From: a virus
IMG/VR virus record: IMGVR_UViG_3300035190_001909
Location: 1 to 33,972 of that record
Length of the DNA stretch: 33,972 bases
Strand: one strand, 5' to 3'
Notes under the pieces: model-generated
The model's input: the letters and a program-made list of their open reading frames with translations, nothing else
Database searches by the model: none
What the model was told of the DNA's origin: nothing
Made by a program: the position numbers and the translations under genes
Shown here: positions 24,599 through 32,111 of the stretch, in pieces
Layout of the letters: each line of letters begins with the position of its first letter
How positions within the stretch are numbered: the first letter of the stretch is position 1

Positions 24599-24786
24599 TT
24601 ATTGGCCTCAAGAGGCAAATTATCAAGCTCTTTAATTAATTTATCAATCTCCATATTTATACATTTAATAAGATACCCCCAATCACTTAACCAACCACCT
24701 AAATCTAATTCTCTATTTGCATTTGCAATGCAAAATTCTTTATCTAACAAAAGATTTTTAAGTTTATATTCTCGAACATCTGTCAT
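24595..24786 (-). CDS. Small hypothetical protein upstream of the VirE-like gene
   Basis: A 63-residue acidic, mostly helical protein (INMEIDKLIKELDNLPLEAN) with no recognised domain. It overlaps the VirE-like start by ATGA and the upstream gene stop by four bases, so it is translated in a chain and probably real. Role unknown. Confidence 0.65.
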   Translation of the reverse strand: MTDVREYKLKNLLLDKEFCIANANRELDLGGWLSDWGYLIKCINMEIDKLIKELDNLPLEANK

Positions 24787-24980
24787 GATTTTTTAGATCC
24801 TATTGAAATAATTTTTTTAAATAAATTTTTAAACCTACTCCAAAAGCTTGGTTTAAGATGCTTTAAAGATAATCTTGAAGCGTCAACAATGTCGTCATTT
24901 GCTGGTCTTTGAAATGAACTTAATTCTTTTTTTAAACTTCTTACCCATAAATAAGAACGTATTATTTTTATTACATTCAT
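24783..24980 (-). CDS. Small basic hypothetical protein
   Basis: About 65 residues from the ATG at 24980, chosen because AGAGG lies nine bases upstream; an in-frame TTG at 25004 would extend it over the previous gene. The protein is basic (KHLKPSFWSRFKNLFKKIIS) and includes PANDDIVDASRLS. It may bind nucleic acid or membrane, but nothing is recognisable. Overlaps the next gene by four bases. Confidence 0.6.
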   Translation of the reverse strand: MNVIKIIRSYLWVRSLKKELSSFQRPANDDIVDASRLSLKHLKPSFWSRFKNLFKKIISIGSKKS

Positions 24981-24993
24981 GATTAAAAACCTC

Positions 24994-25179
24994 TTAGTTT
25001 TCAAATTTTTTGACCAAATTTTTACAATAAGCTTCTAAATTTTTGTCTTCAAACACTGGCTTGTTTTCTTCGCTAATTTTATCAACGTGATTTTTAAAAA
25101 TTTCTTCAACTTTACCAAAAGGCAGATAGTCTCTATTTAAAATAAAAAAGAATGCTTCTAATTTTTCCTTATTAATCAT
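24994..25179 (-). CDS. Small hypothetical protein
   Basis: A 61-residue charged protein (FKNHVDKISEENKPVFEDKN) without known motifs. A strong ribosome site, AGGAGGTTTTAA, precedes the ATG, and it overlaps the upstream gene stop by eight bases. Likely an expressed early gene of unknown role. Confidence 0.65.
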   Translation of the reverse strand: MINKEKLEAFFFILNRDYLPFGKVEEIFKNHVDKISEENKPVFEDKNLEAYCKNLVKKFEN

Positions 25180-25441
25180 TTAAAACCTCCTGTTTATTTT
25201 TCGATTTTATAATATTGCAACGAAATGAATTTTTTTCCATATAAGTAAACAAAATGTTATATATTTCTTCATAATTTAAAACATAGTTTTGATCTAAAAT
25301 TATTTCTTCTAAAGAGTCTGCAATACCTTCAAATGATAAATGTATTTTATTTTTTTCATTGTTAAAGTAAATATCTTTAATACTTACTAATTTAATAAAC
25401 CTTATATTAGAGTCTTTAAAAACAATCTTAAAATATTCCAT
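25172..25441 (-). CDS. Small hypothetical protein, predicted beta-beta-alpha
   Basis: An 89-residue protein whose first half alternates hydrophobic strands (RFIKLVSIKDIYFN, KIHLSFEGIADSLEEIIL) and ends in a helix (YEEIYNILFTYMEKNS). The pattern resembles the 19401-19613 product in layout. A GGAGATAATTAAA ribosome site precedes the ATG. No function can be assigned. Confidence 0.65.
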   Translation of the reverse strand: MEYFKIVFKDSNIRFIKLVSIKDIYFNNEKNKIHLSFEGIADSLEEIILDQNYVLNYEEIYNILFTYMEKNSFRCNIIKSKNKQEVLND

Positions 25442-25446
25442 TTTAA

Positions 25447-25686
25447 TTATCTCCTATTTTTTAATTTAGATATAGTTTTGTAGAAACGTCTGACTTTTCT
25501 TCGTTTATAGTACTCGTTAAGGCTTTTATAAATAATTTTATAATCTTTATAATTAAAAACTATTGAAGTGATAAATAAACTTATAATTGCTATAAAAATA
25601 GCTTTATATATCGTAAGTTCAAAGTGAAATAACGATATACACATACTCAAACTTAGAAGTAAAATTGATTTTAAAATTCTTACCAT
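25447..25686 (-). CDS. Small membrane protein
   Basis: A 79-residue protein with two hydrophobic segments, about residues 5-21 (LKSILLLSLSMCISLFHF) and 27-45 (AIFIAIISLFITSIVF), followed by a strongly basic tail (NEYYKRRKVRRFYKT). The basic tail would stay in the cytoplasm. It shares one base with the RNA ligase stop (TAATG), so it is coupled to that gene. Role unknown. Confidence 0.65.
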   Translation of the reverse strand: MVRILKSILLLSLSMCISLFHFELTIYKAIFIAIISLFITSIVFNYKDYKIIYKSLNEYYKRRKVRRFYKTISKLKNRR

Positions 25687-26498
25687 TAGATATTTCCATT
25701 ATAATTGACGGCTATAAATTCCTTTAAAAAAATACAAACATCTTTTTTTATTTTGAATTTATTATCTTCAAATTTTTCTTTAGATATTTGATTTTCTTCT
25801 ATTAAGTCATTTATATAATCATGTGCAATATCTGGAATAGTTCGAGGAAAGTTTTTTAAATATCTTTCATCTTTTGATAGCAATTTTTCAAGCCTTATTG
25901 GCTGTAATAGATCTTCGTACACATCGCTTATTGTCTTGGGTTTTTTATCAGTACCCGAACGCCATCTTGTTTCTTCTGGATCAAAAACTTTTTTATATCT
26001 GGTGCCATCAATATCTACGACAACGCCTTCAACACGCATAAAACCATTAACTAATTTTGATCCATTTTCTTTTAAGTCATTCATTGTTTCATATATTTTA
26101 TCAAAATTTAAATCACCATTATATAAAACTGGAACAATAGAAGTCCTTGGCGGTAAAGGTCTTTCTGTTGGGAATTGCCACCAATTAAATAATACAAACA
26201 TGCGTTCGTTAATTCCTTCGCTCGAATTAATTCCATGCCCTATCCACTCGCCAAAATGATGTCCCTCTCCTAATTTTTCAATGAATTCTTGTTTATTTTC
26301 ATACACAAATTTAGCAAATCCATAGTTGTCATCAATTGGGGTTATCCAACGAGTACGAGAGCCACATTTTAAATCTAGCTTTCCTGTATTTTTATCTAAA
26401 TAAATATAAACTTGTGCATTTGTACCGTGTAGTTTTTGCGTAATCGACATTTTAGCTTTATGTAAAGCCTGTATTTTAGGGAATGATTTAAAATCCAT
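25686..26498 (-). CDS. RNA ligase (Rnl2-like)
   Basis: The 270-residue protein has all the core nucleotidyltransferase motifs of phage RNA ligases: motif I as KLHGTN with the AMP-accepting lysine K22, a FGEWIGHGI motif III (residues 81-89), EGVVV motif IV (156-160) and the YKKVF motif V (167-171). It would rejoin broken RNA, most likely tRNA or rRNA cut by host defence nucleases. The ligase domain takes nearly the whole length, with a helical C-terminal tail. It lies in the early leftward block. Reaction is established for the family; the actual substrate is inferred. Confidence 0.86.
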   Translation of the reverse strand: MDFKSFPKIQALHKAKMSITQKLHGTNAQVYIYLDKNTGKLDLKCGSRTRWITPIDDNYGFAKFVYENKQEFIEKLGEGHHFGEWIGHGINSSEGINERMFVLFNWWQFPTERPLPPRTSIVPVLYNGDLNFDKIYETMNDLKENGSKLVNGFMRVEGVVVDIDGTRYKKVFDPEETRWRSGTDKKPKTISDVYEDLLQPIRLEKLLSKDERYLKNFPRTIPDIAHDYINDLIEENQISKEKFEDNKFKIKKDVCIFLKEFIAVNYNGNI

Positions 26499-26539
26499 TT
26501 TAAAACCTCATGTTTAATATATTAACGATTAAATACTCA

Positions 26540-26713
26540 TCATTCATTAGTATCATTTTCTGAAATAATTTTATCCTTTGTTTCATTACTTAAACTATAT
26601 AAATCATCAATAAAATCGTTAAATAAATTATTAATATTTTGATTTAATCTACATACAAGTGATTCAACATCTCTTAGGTTTTCATTTAAAATATTTTGGA
26701 TTCTGTAACTCAT
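26540..26713 (-). CDS. Small hypothetical protein coupled to the Xre-type regulator
   Basis: A 57-residue acidic helical protein (NLRDVESLVCRLNQNINNLF) whose ATG at 26713 overlaps the upstream regulator stop as ATGA, a strong sign of translational coupling. It is too short to be listed by many gene finders. It may be a partner or antirepressor of the regulator; no motif supports a definite role. Confidence 0.55.
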   Translation of the reverse strand: MSYRIQNILNENLRDVESLVCRLNQNINNLFNDFIDDLYSLSNETKDKIISENDTNE

Positions 26714-26997
26714 ATCAAATCCTTTTTAAGAACTTCAATAAGTTTTAAAACAACATTTTTATCACTCTCTTTTAATGATTTAAAAATGTCATTATTTTCT
26801 GTTTTAATACCTAACAAATAATCACAACTAATATTTAATGAATTAGATATTTTTACTAAAATATCTAGATTTGGTAAACGACTACCACTTTCATAAAGTG
26901 ATATTGCAGACTCGGATATGCCTATAATATTTGCTAATTGAAATTGTTTTAATCCTTTTGTTTTTCTTATTTCTTTTAATGTTTTTGCAAATGACAT
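26710..26997 (-). CDS. Xre-family helix-turn-helix regulator
   Basis: The 95-residue protein has a classical Xre/Cro-C1 DNA-binding domain at residues 5-64: LKEIRKTKGLKQFQLANIIG, then ISESAISLYESGSRLPNLD and SCDYLLGI. The C-terminal part is short and charged. It could be a phage repressor or Cro-like switch and would need an operator in the early control regions. AAGGA eight bases before the ATG is a good ribosome site. It shares its stop with the next small gene. Confidence 0.85.
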   Translation of the reverse strand: MSFAKTLKEIRKTKGLKQFQLANIIGISESAISLYESGSRLPNLDILVKISNSLNISCDYLLGIKTENNDIFKSLKESDKNVVLKLIEVLKKDLI

Positions 26998-27036
26998 AGT
27001 AAAGATCCTTATTATTTTAATTTCATAACAACTTCT

Positions 27037-27384
27037 TTATTTCGCAAATTCTTTTTTAACAAAAGAACTAATACCAGCTAAATAAGCGCCACAATCGCCT
27101 ATTTCTTCAATAATTCTTTCAATATTACGATTTTCTTTATTACGTATTTCTTTTTCTAGTTCATCCACTTCTACACGCAATAATTTAATTTGATCTAATG
27201 GGTTGATTAATGACAATGAGCATTTTCTTTTATTTTTTTCTGAGTTTAATTGAGTAATTGTTGCCAAGTATAATATTTTAACATCCATATAATGCCTATT
27301 ATACATACTATTAATATTTTTTTCTTGTTTAATAATTACATCTTTACTAAAATTTGCTTCAATAATTTTATTTAATGCTGTCAT
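27037..27384 (-). CDS. MazG-like nucleotide pyrophosphohydrolase candidate
   Basis: The 115-residue protein has the spacing of acidic residues typical of all-alpha NTP pyrophosphatases: VDELEKEI (residues 73-80) and EEIGDCGAYLAGI (93-105), which may bind magnesium. In phages such proteins adjust nucleotide or alarmone pools. It overlaps the VRR-NUC stop by ATGA. The match is to a partial motif set, so the enzyme class is probable and the exact substrate unknown. Confidence 0.6.
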   Translation of the reverse strand: MTALNKIIEANFSKDVIIKQEKNINSMYNRHYMDVKILYLATITQLNSEKNKRKCSLSLINPLDQIKLLRVEVDELEKEIRNKENRNIERIIEEIGDCGAYLAGISSFVKKEFAK

Positions 27385-27773
27385 TTCTTTTTCTCCTCAG
27401 TGTGAAAATAGGCTATACCACCAAATAAATTAACAATTCTTATAAAATTTTCTTGTTCTTTTGTTGCTTTACCTTTTAACGTTTTCATTTCTACTGCTTT
27501 AAAAATCGCAATCCTTTTTCCAACCATATTAGGCGTAATAATTATTGATTCCCAACCAATACAATCACTTGATCCTTTAAATAATCCCGCTCTAATTGGT
27601 CTAATTGGTGTAATTAATTTTTTGTTTTTAAAATCATACGCCACCCCTATTGCTGTGTTGTTTCTGAAAAGCCTTGTATAAATTGCATTACTATTTTCTA
27701 AATTCGTAAATTTTTCTTTATCTTTCGATTGCTCTATCATGTTTTCTTTCATGATAGTCATTTCATTTTTCAT
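27381..27773 (-). CDS. VRR-NUC endonuclease
   Basis: The 130-residue protein has the VRR-NUC catalytic pattern: GLFKGSSDCIG with D70, then FKAVEMKTLKG with E95 and K97, and KEQENF with Q107. These metal-dependent nucleases of the PD-(D/E)xK group cleave branched or structured DNA, and phages use them in recombination or replication intermediates. AAGG six bases before the ATG supports the start, which overlaps the upstream stop as ATGA. Length is normal for stand-alone phage VRR-NUC proteins. Confidence 0.85.
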   Translation of the reverse strand: MKNEMTIMKENMIEQSKDKEKFTNLENSNAIYTRLFRNNTAIGVAYDFKNKKLITPIRPIRAGLFKGSSDCIGWESIIITPNMVGKRIAIFKAVEMKTLKGKATKEQENFIRIVNLFGGIAYFHTEEKKK

Positions 27774-28138
27774 CCGTAACCTTCATAAATATTAAATTTT
27801 TCAATATGATTTTGACAAATTAAACATCGATACCTTCCCACCGTGTAAATTTTTTTATTACAACGTAAACATTTTACTAATTTAATTTTTAATAAACTTA
27901 AGCCTGCGGCTGCGCGCCCTTTATTTATTTTTTCAATTTCTTTTAATTCAGTATTAAAATTTTTTGATTCGTATTTGTCGCCTTCATAAATAATAATTCT
28001 TTGTTTTGTTTTCTTTCCAATATTGGTTTTTGTACTTTTCTCGAGCTTTTCTTTTACCCTCAAAGACTCTTTCAGCCCATCCATTTGAATACTTCCGTTG
28101 TTGTTGTATTTGTAATAATTTATCGAGAGTGTTTGCAT
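27770..28138 (-). CDS. Zinc-finger protein overlapping the helicase 3' end
   Basis: The C-terminal 70 residues carry a zinc-ribbon-like pattern, KCLRCNKKIYTVGRYRC with a second CxxC pair (CLIC), after RAAAGLSLLKIKLV, similar to small phage zinc-finger proteins. The open frame reaches back 155 bases into the helicase gene and no start is seen after the helicase stop in this frame, so the true start is unclear (ATG at 28138 or 28084). A different frame has an ATGA overlap at the helicase stop but soon hits a stop; see findings. Function unknown. Confidence 0.6.
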   Translation of the reverse strand: MQTLSINYYKYNNNGSIQMDGLKESLRVKEKLEKSTKTNIGKKTKQRIIIYEGDKYESKNFNTELKEIEKINKGRAAAGLSLLKIKLVKCLRCNKKIYTVGRYRCLICQNHIEKFNIYEGYG

Positions 28139-29411
28139 TTTGAACCTCTTTTTTTAATTTAATTTGAATTAATGCGCGTTCTTGTTTCGTTAATTCCGTT
28201 AACTCGCCATGTTCTGTTTTTAATTTTCTAATTTCTGATTTATATGTATGCCCACATGTTGGACAAGTTGGCGCTGGTTTGTGAGCACAATAACAAATTG
28301 GGCACTGTTTTATTTGTGGTGTGGGTTCTGATTTTTTTCTTGACTTTTTGTTGCCTTCCAACGACCATTTTATAGGTGTATCTGCAAAACCATTTCTTAA
28401 AACGTTTCCAACATGGTCAAAGAAAAAAGCAAATATTTTATTTTTTGCATTGCGTGTTATTCTGCCCATTTTTTGCTTGTGTTTTACTAGCGAACGTGTG
28501 GGACAAAGATCAATAGCAGCTACAACATGGGGGACGTCGGTACCCTCTGATATAACGTCTACAGAAGTTAAGACGTGAATTTCACCAGAAGCTAACGCTT
28601 TTAATAATAGCTTTCTAGTTACTTTATTAAGTCCGCCATGAATTACCTCGGAGGCAAAACCATTAGCGGAAAATTCAGCGGCCACACTTTGCGCGTGGCG
28701 TATTGAGGCACAGAAAGCAATTGCAGGAGAGCGAGGGCAAATACGGGCATAGTGTTTTATTGCGTCGCCCGTAATGATTGATTTATCTAGGCGCTCCTCA
28801 AGCTCAGAAGCTACATAGTCGCCACCAACCGTGCGCAAGCCGCTAAGATCAACAATTTGAGGAGGAACAAAGTAACGAATAGGACACAAAAATTTATTAT
28901 CTGTTAACCACTCTACCGACGGGGCTTCAATCAACAGATCATAAAACCTACCTAAACCCTCGCCGCTAGATTTTATCGGTGTTGCTGTAAAACCTAACGA
29001 AACACTCTCTGAATAATAATTTAAAACCTTTCCCCATTTATTATCTGCGACGTGGTGGCATTCGTCGATTATAATTAAATCGGGTTTTTTGTATTTATTA
29101 AAGCGTTTTATTAGAGAATCAACAGAACAAACTTGTACATTAATATCATCCTGACTTGGATAATCTGGAGATATCATTGCGTGATTAATATTAAAATTTG
29201 TTAGTGTATCAGATAATTGATCTAAAAGTTCTTTTCTATGCGCAACTAAAAAAACTCGTTTTAAATTACTGACAAACATCTGAACTATTTTAGCAATGAT
29301 GACAGATTTTCCCGCACCCGTTGGAGCCATAACACAAATTCTATGTACATTATTATTAATTTTATTAAATATATTTTCTATTAATTCGTCTTGATATGGC
29401 CTTAATTGCAT
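27984..29411 (-). CDS. DEAD/DECH-box superfamily 2 helicase
   Basis: The 475-residue protein starts at the ATG at 29411, preceded by GGAGGTAAAA, an excellent ribosome site; the longer open frame back to 29549 crosses a regulatory repeat and is rejected. Motif I is APTGAGKS (residues 29-36), motif II DECH (116-119), motif III FTATP (about 134-138), with DQLSDTL-type and helicase C-terminal motifs (SEGTDVPHV, QKMGRITRN). A zinc-ribbon (CPIC ... CPTC) follows near residue 405. It opens the leftward early operon and probably assists replication or recombination. Confidence 0.88.
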   Translation of the reverse strand: MQLRPYQDELIENIFNKINNNVHRICVMAPTGAGKSVIIAKIVQMFVSNLKRVFLVAHRKELLDQLSDTLTNFNINHAMISPDYPSQDDINVQVCSVDSLIKRFNKYKKPDLIIIDECHHVADNKWGKVLNYYSESVSLGFTATPIKSSGEGLGRFYDLLIEAPSVEWLTDNKFLCPIRYFVPPQIVDLSGLRTVGGDYVASELEERLDKSIITGDAIKHYARICPRSPAIAFCASIRHAQSVAAEFSANGFASEVIHGGLNKVTRKLLLKALASGEIHVLTSVDVISEGTDVPHVVAAIDLCPTRSLVKHKQKMGRITRNAKNKIFAFFFDHVGNVLRNGFADTPIKWSLEGNKKSRKKSEPTPQIKQCPICYCAHKPAPTCPTCGHTYKSEIRKLKTEHGELTELTKQERALIQIKLKKEVQNANTLDKLLQIQQQRKYSNGWAERVFEGKRKAREKYKNQYWKENKTKNYYL

Positions 29412-29451
29412 TTTTACCTCCGCGGTAATCATGCAATATTTTTTTTTTTTG

Positions 29452-29543
29452 TTGCAAATACGATTTGGCAGAATGGCGAAAGTGGCAAAATGGCAAAATG
29501 TACAAATAGGATAAAACGCCCAATTGCCAAAACGTATTTGCAA
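29452..29543. promoter_or_regulatory. Divergent early operator: 19-bp inverted repeat with internal repeats
   Basis: TTGCAAATACGATTTGGCA at 29452-29470 and its reverse complement at 29525-29543 match at 18 of 19 positions. The 54-base interior holds several TGGCAAAA-like units (about 29466-29499). The element lies between the divergent helicase and ribbon-helix-helix genes. It is a likely operator for an early regulator. Confidence 0.65.
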
Positions 29544-29585
29544 ATACAAATAGAAATAAAATAAAAAAATGTTGGAGGTAAAAAC

Positions 29586-29768
29586 ATGAAATCAGTTACG
29601 CTAGATCCAGAAACTCATAAAATTATAAAATTAAACTCAATAAACGAAAACAAAACAATTCGTGAATATATACGCGAATTAGTTCTACAAGCAGGAATAA
29701 AAAAGATAGATGTTACAAAAATTGAAGCAAACAGAAACACAGAACCAAGAAATCAAAACATTAAATAA
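29586..29768 (+). CDS. Ribbon-helix-helix regulator candidate
   Basis: A 60-residue protein with a strand (KSVTLDPETHKIIKLN) followed by helices (ENKTIREYIRELVLQAG), the compact RHH DNA-binding layout used by phage Arc-type repressors. It is the first gene of the rightward operon, with GGAGGTAAAAAC before the ATG, and faces the 19-bp inverted repeat. It may bind that repeat and control both operons. Its 3' end overlaps the exonuclease gene by 59 bases. Confidence 0.65.
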   Translation: MKSVTLDPETHKIIKLNSINENKTIREYIRELVLQAGIKKIDVTKIEANRNTEPRNQNIK

Positions 29769-30612
29769 CAGGCATGAATATATAGGAAGTACAGAAGTTG
29801 CAGCTATAATAGGACTAAGCCCCTATCAAACGGCATATGATGTTTGGTGTCATAAAAAATTAAAACAGGAAAAAGAATTTAATGATGGAACCCTAGAGCG
29901 CATGTATTGGGGTTTGTTACTTGAGCCAATTTTACTTGAAGAATCTGCAAAAAGATTAAATTTAAATTACACGGGTACACAAGTACACATTAGACATTCT
30001 GAATACAATTTTCTAGGATCAACCGCTGACGCTCTAACAGAGAATGATGTTATTGAAGCAAAAACAACTGGTTTATTTAATAAAAGTTTCACTGAAGAAA
30101 TACCTATTGAATATTATGTTCAAGGAAATTTCCATTGCGGCATGCACAAAAAAGAAAAATGTATTTATCCCGTTTTGATGGGAGGGCAAAAGTTCCGAAC
30201 ATATTTAATTGAATTTGATGAAAATTTTTATCAGTTTTGTGTAGATGAGTGTGTCAAATTTTGGAAAAAATATGTTGAAGGAAACGACGAATACCCAGCA
30301 CCAGCAGATAAGATAAATGCCGTCAAAGATTCTCAATGTGTTGCCAATGAAAATATTATTAAATCACTTGAAAATATTTCTAAATTAAAAAGCAAAATTA
30401 AATTACTAGAAACTGAAAAAGAAAAAAATGAAATAGAAGTAAAAAATTTCATGGCAGAAAATGAAATACTTCTGGATGAGTTTAATAAAAAGCTATGCAC
30501 ATGGAAGCAAGCGGAAAGAATATCTATTGATAATAAAAAACTTGAGGAATATTTAGGCGATAAATTCAATGAATTTAAAAAAACAACCACATACAGAACA
30601 TTTAGGATGTGA
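29710..30612 (+). CDS. YqaJ-type recombination exonuclease
   Basis: The 300-residue protein matches the YqaJ viral recombinase family, the nuclease partner of RecT. Visible motifs: GSTEVAAIIGLSPY (residues 26-39), the GLLLE motif (68-72), and the catalytic ADALTENDVIEAKT segment with D107, E116 and K118. It would resect double-stranded DNA ends to give single strands for annealing. The C-terminal 80 residues are helical and charged. The start codon ATG lies within the upstream small gene and has only a weak ribosome site, so coupling is likely. It is followed directly by recT. Confidence 0.88.
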   Translation: MLQKLKQTETQNQEIKTLNNRHEYIGSTEVAAIIGLSPYQTAYDVWCHKKLKQEKEFNDGTLERMYWGLLLEPILLEESAKRLNLNYTGTQVHIRHSEYNFLGSTADALTENDVIEAKTTGLFNKSFTEEIPIEYYVQGNFHCGMHKKEKCIYPVLMGGQKFRTYLIEFDENFYQFCVDECVKFWKKYVEGNDEYPAPADKINAVKDSQCVANENIIKSLENISKLKSKIKLLETEKEKNEIEVKNFMAENEILLDEFNKKLCTWKQAERISIDNKKLEEYLGDKFNEFKKTTTYRTFRM

Positions 30613-30614
30613 TA

Positions 30615-31409
30615 ATGAGTAAAACAGAAGATATAAAGAAACAATTAATGCAACAATCAAATGCACAAGTTCCAAAAATAGAAGAGAAAAAAACAAATTT
30701 GTTAACATATTTTACAGAAAATACATTGTCACAATTTGGTAAAAATTGGAATGATAAAGAAAGAAAATATGCTTCAAATTTAGTACAACATTTATATACA
30801 AAAGCCAAAGACAATCAAACCCTAATGGCTGCTATTAATTCGGATAAAATAGGATTTTTAAGCTGTATTTCTAAAGCTATTACATTAAATTTACCTATAG
30901 TTGCTCATGATATGTTTTACTTAATTCCATACTCAAATACAGTGACATTTCAAATGTCATATCAAGGTTATTTAGAACTAGCATGGCGTGCAGGTTTGAA
31001 ACAAATTTGCGTTAGAGAAGTATACGAATGTGACGAGTTTATTTGTGAATATGGCTCAGCTCCGAAATTAACTCACAATCCAAATTTTAAAGAACGCTCA
31101 AAAGATAAAAAAATTATTTATTTTTACGCAAGTGTTAGATCTGAATTTTCAGAACCAATTTTTGAGGTCATGAGTTACGACGAAGTGAGAGAACACGCTT
31201 CAAAGTATTCAAAATCTTATAATACGAATACAAGCCCTTGGAAGACAGATTTTAATGAAATGGCAAAAAAAACTGTGCTTAAAAAAGCTCTAAAATATCT
31301 ACCAAAAACAGAGGACTTATCTAAATATTTAGTACATGAAAATGAAATAGAAAAAGATTTATCAATTACAGAAGAAAATCTTTTAATAGAAGAATCTATT
31401 AACTCGTAA
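30615..31409 (+). CDS. recT: RecT-family single-strand annealing protein
   Basis: About 264 residues from the ATG at 30615, with AGGA seven bases before it; an in-frame GTG at 30609 would add two residues. The core has the RecT pattern: LPIVAHDMFYLIPYSNTVTF (about residues 94-113), then MSYQGYLELAWRAGLKQI, and later KKTVLKKALKYLPKTEDL. RecT proteins anneal complementary strands, working with the adjacent exonuclease and SSB. The start overlaps the exonuclease stop region closely, indicating one operon. Confidence 0.9.
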   Translation: MSKTEDIKKQLMQQSNAQVPKIEEKKTNLLTYFTENTLSQFGKNWNDKERKYASNLVQHLYTKAKDNQTLMAAINSDKIGFLSCISKAITLNLPIVAHDMFYLIPYSNTVTFQMSYQGYLELAWRAGLKQICVREVYECDEFICEYGSAPKLTHNPNFKERSKDKKIIYFYASVRSEFSEPIFEVMSYDEVREHASKYSKSYNTNTSPWKTDFNEMAKKTVLKKALKYLPKTEDLSKYLVHENEIEKDLSITEENLLIEESINS

Positions 31410-31419
31410 AAGGAAAAAA

Positions 31420-31830
31420 ATGTCAGGACTTAACAAAGTTATTTTAATCGGCAGACTTGGCAGAAACCCAGATATTCACGCTACGCAATCAGGTAAAAAA
31501 TGCGCTTCTTTTTCAATCGCAACAAGTGAAACTTGGGTACAAAATGGAAATAAAGAAGAGAAAACAGAATGGCATAGAATAGTTGCATGGGATAAACTAG
31601 CAGATTTATCAGAAAAGTACCTTAAAAAAGGCATTAATATATATATTGAAGGTAAGCTTCAAACTAAAAAATATAAAGACAAAAATGGAAATGATTGTAG
31701 CGTTACAGAAACAATTGCTAATCAATTTTGCTTTATAGAATCTCTAAAAAAGGAAGATTCCCAACAACAAATAGAAACAGAACAATATACATCACCAGAT
31801 CGTCCAATGAATGACGATATTCCATTTTGA
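31420..31830 (+). CDS. ssb: Single-stranded DNA-binding protein
   Basis: The 136-residue protein has a standard SSB OB fold: MSGLNKVILIGRLGRNPDI, then KKCASFSIATSETWV, EKTEWHRIVAWDKLADLSEK and GKLQTKKYKDKNGND. The acidic C-terminus DDIPF matches the SSB tail that recruits host replication and repair proteins. It lies right behind recT with AAAAGGAAAAAA before the ATG, as is common in phage recombination sets. Confidence 0.94.
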   Translation: MSGLNKVILIGRLGRNPDIHATQSGKKCASFSIATSETWVQNGNKEEKTEWHRIVAWDKLADLSEKYLKKGINIYIEGKLQTKKYKDKNGNDCSVTETIANQFCFIESLKKEDSQQQIETEQYTSPDRPMNDDIPF

Positions 31831-31838
31831 GGGAATTA

Positions 31839-32111
31839 ATGAGCGAAGTTGATCCTATATTACGAGGGTTAAATACTCCAGCAGCTTATTTAATTTATTC
31901 ACTAATTGTTTTATATGGTGTATATAGATTTATCATGAATATTTCAGAAAAATTTATTGAAAAAGTGACAGCTCAACTTGCAAGCATTAATACGGCAATT
32001 AACAACACAAATTCTGAATTATCTAAAACAAGAGAGAGCCTTGTAGGACTTCAACACCAACACTTAAATTTAGAAGATAGAGTGGAGAAAATTGAGGATA
32101 AAATCAAATGA
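31839..32111 (+). CDS. One-TM membrane protein with coiled coil, holin candidate
   Basis: About 90 residues from the ATG at 31839, with GAGG seven bases upstream; a TTG at 31827 is the only earlier choice. A single hydrophobic helix (PAAYLIYSLIVLYGVYRFIM, about residues 13-32) is followed by a coiled coil (TAQLASINTAINNTNSELSK). It lies immediately before the endolysin gene. Position and topology suggest a holin or antiholin, but sequence gives no family match. Confidence 0.6.
   Translation: MSEVDPILRGLNTPAAYLIYSLIVLYGVYRFIMNISEKFIEKVTAQLASINTAINNTNSELSKTRESLVGLQHQHLNLEDRVEKIEDKIK

Noticed and set aside
27930-27990. Programmed frameshift joining an ATGA-start frame to the zinc-finger frame
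   Set aside because: The sequence around the A run does not form a proper X_XXY_YYZ heptamer, so a natural slip is not supported.
29452-29543. Small mobile element (MITE) with 19-base terminal repeats
   Set aside because: No target-site duplication at the borders and the location between divergent early genes suits an operator better.
29412-29549. N-terminal extension of the DECH helicase
   Set aside because: The excellent ribosome site at 29411 gives the real start, and the extension reads through the inverted repeat.
30333-30644. Minus-strand frames inside the exonuclease and recT genes
   Set aside because: Cysteine- and phenylalanine-rich mirror frames of AT-rich genes with no ribosome sites.
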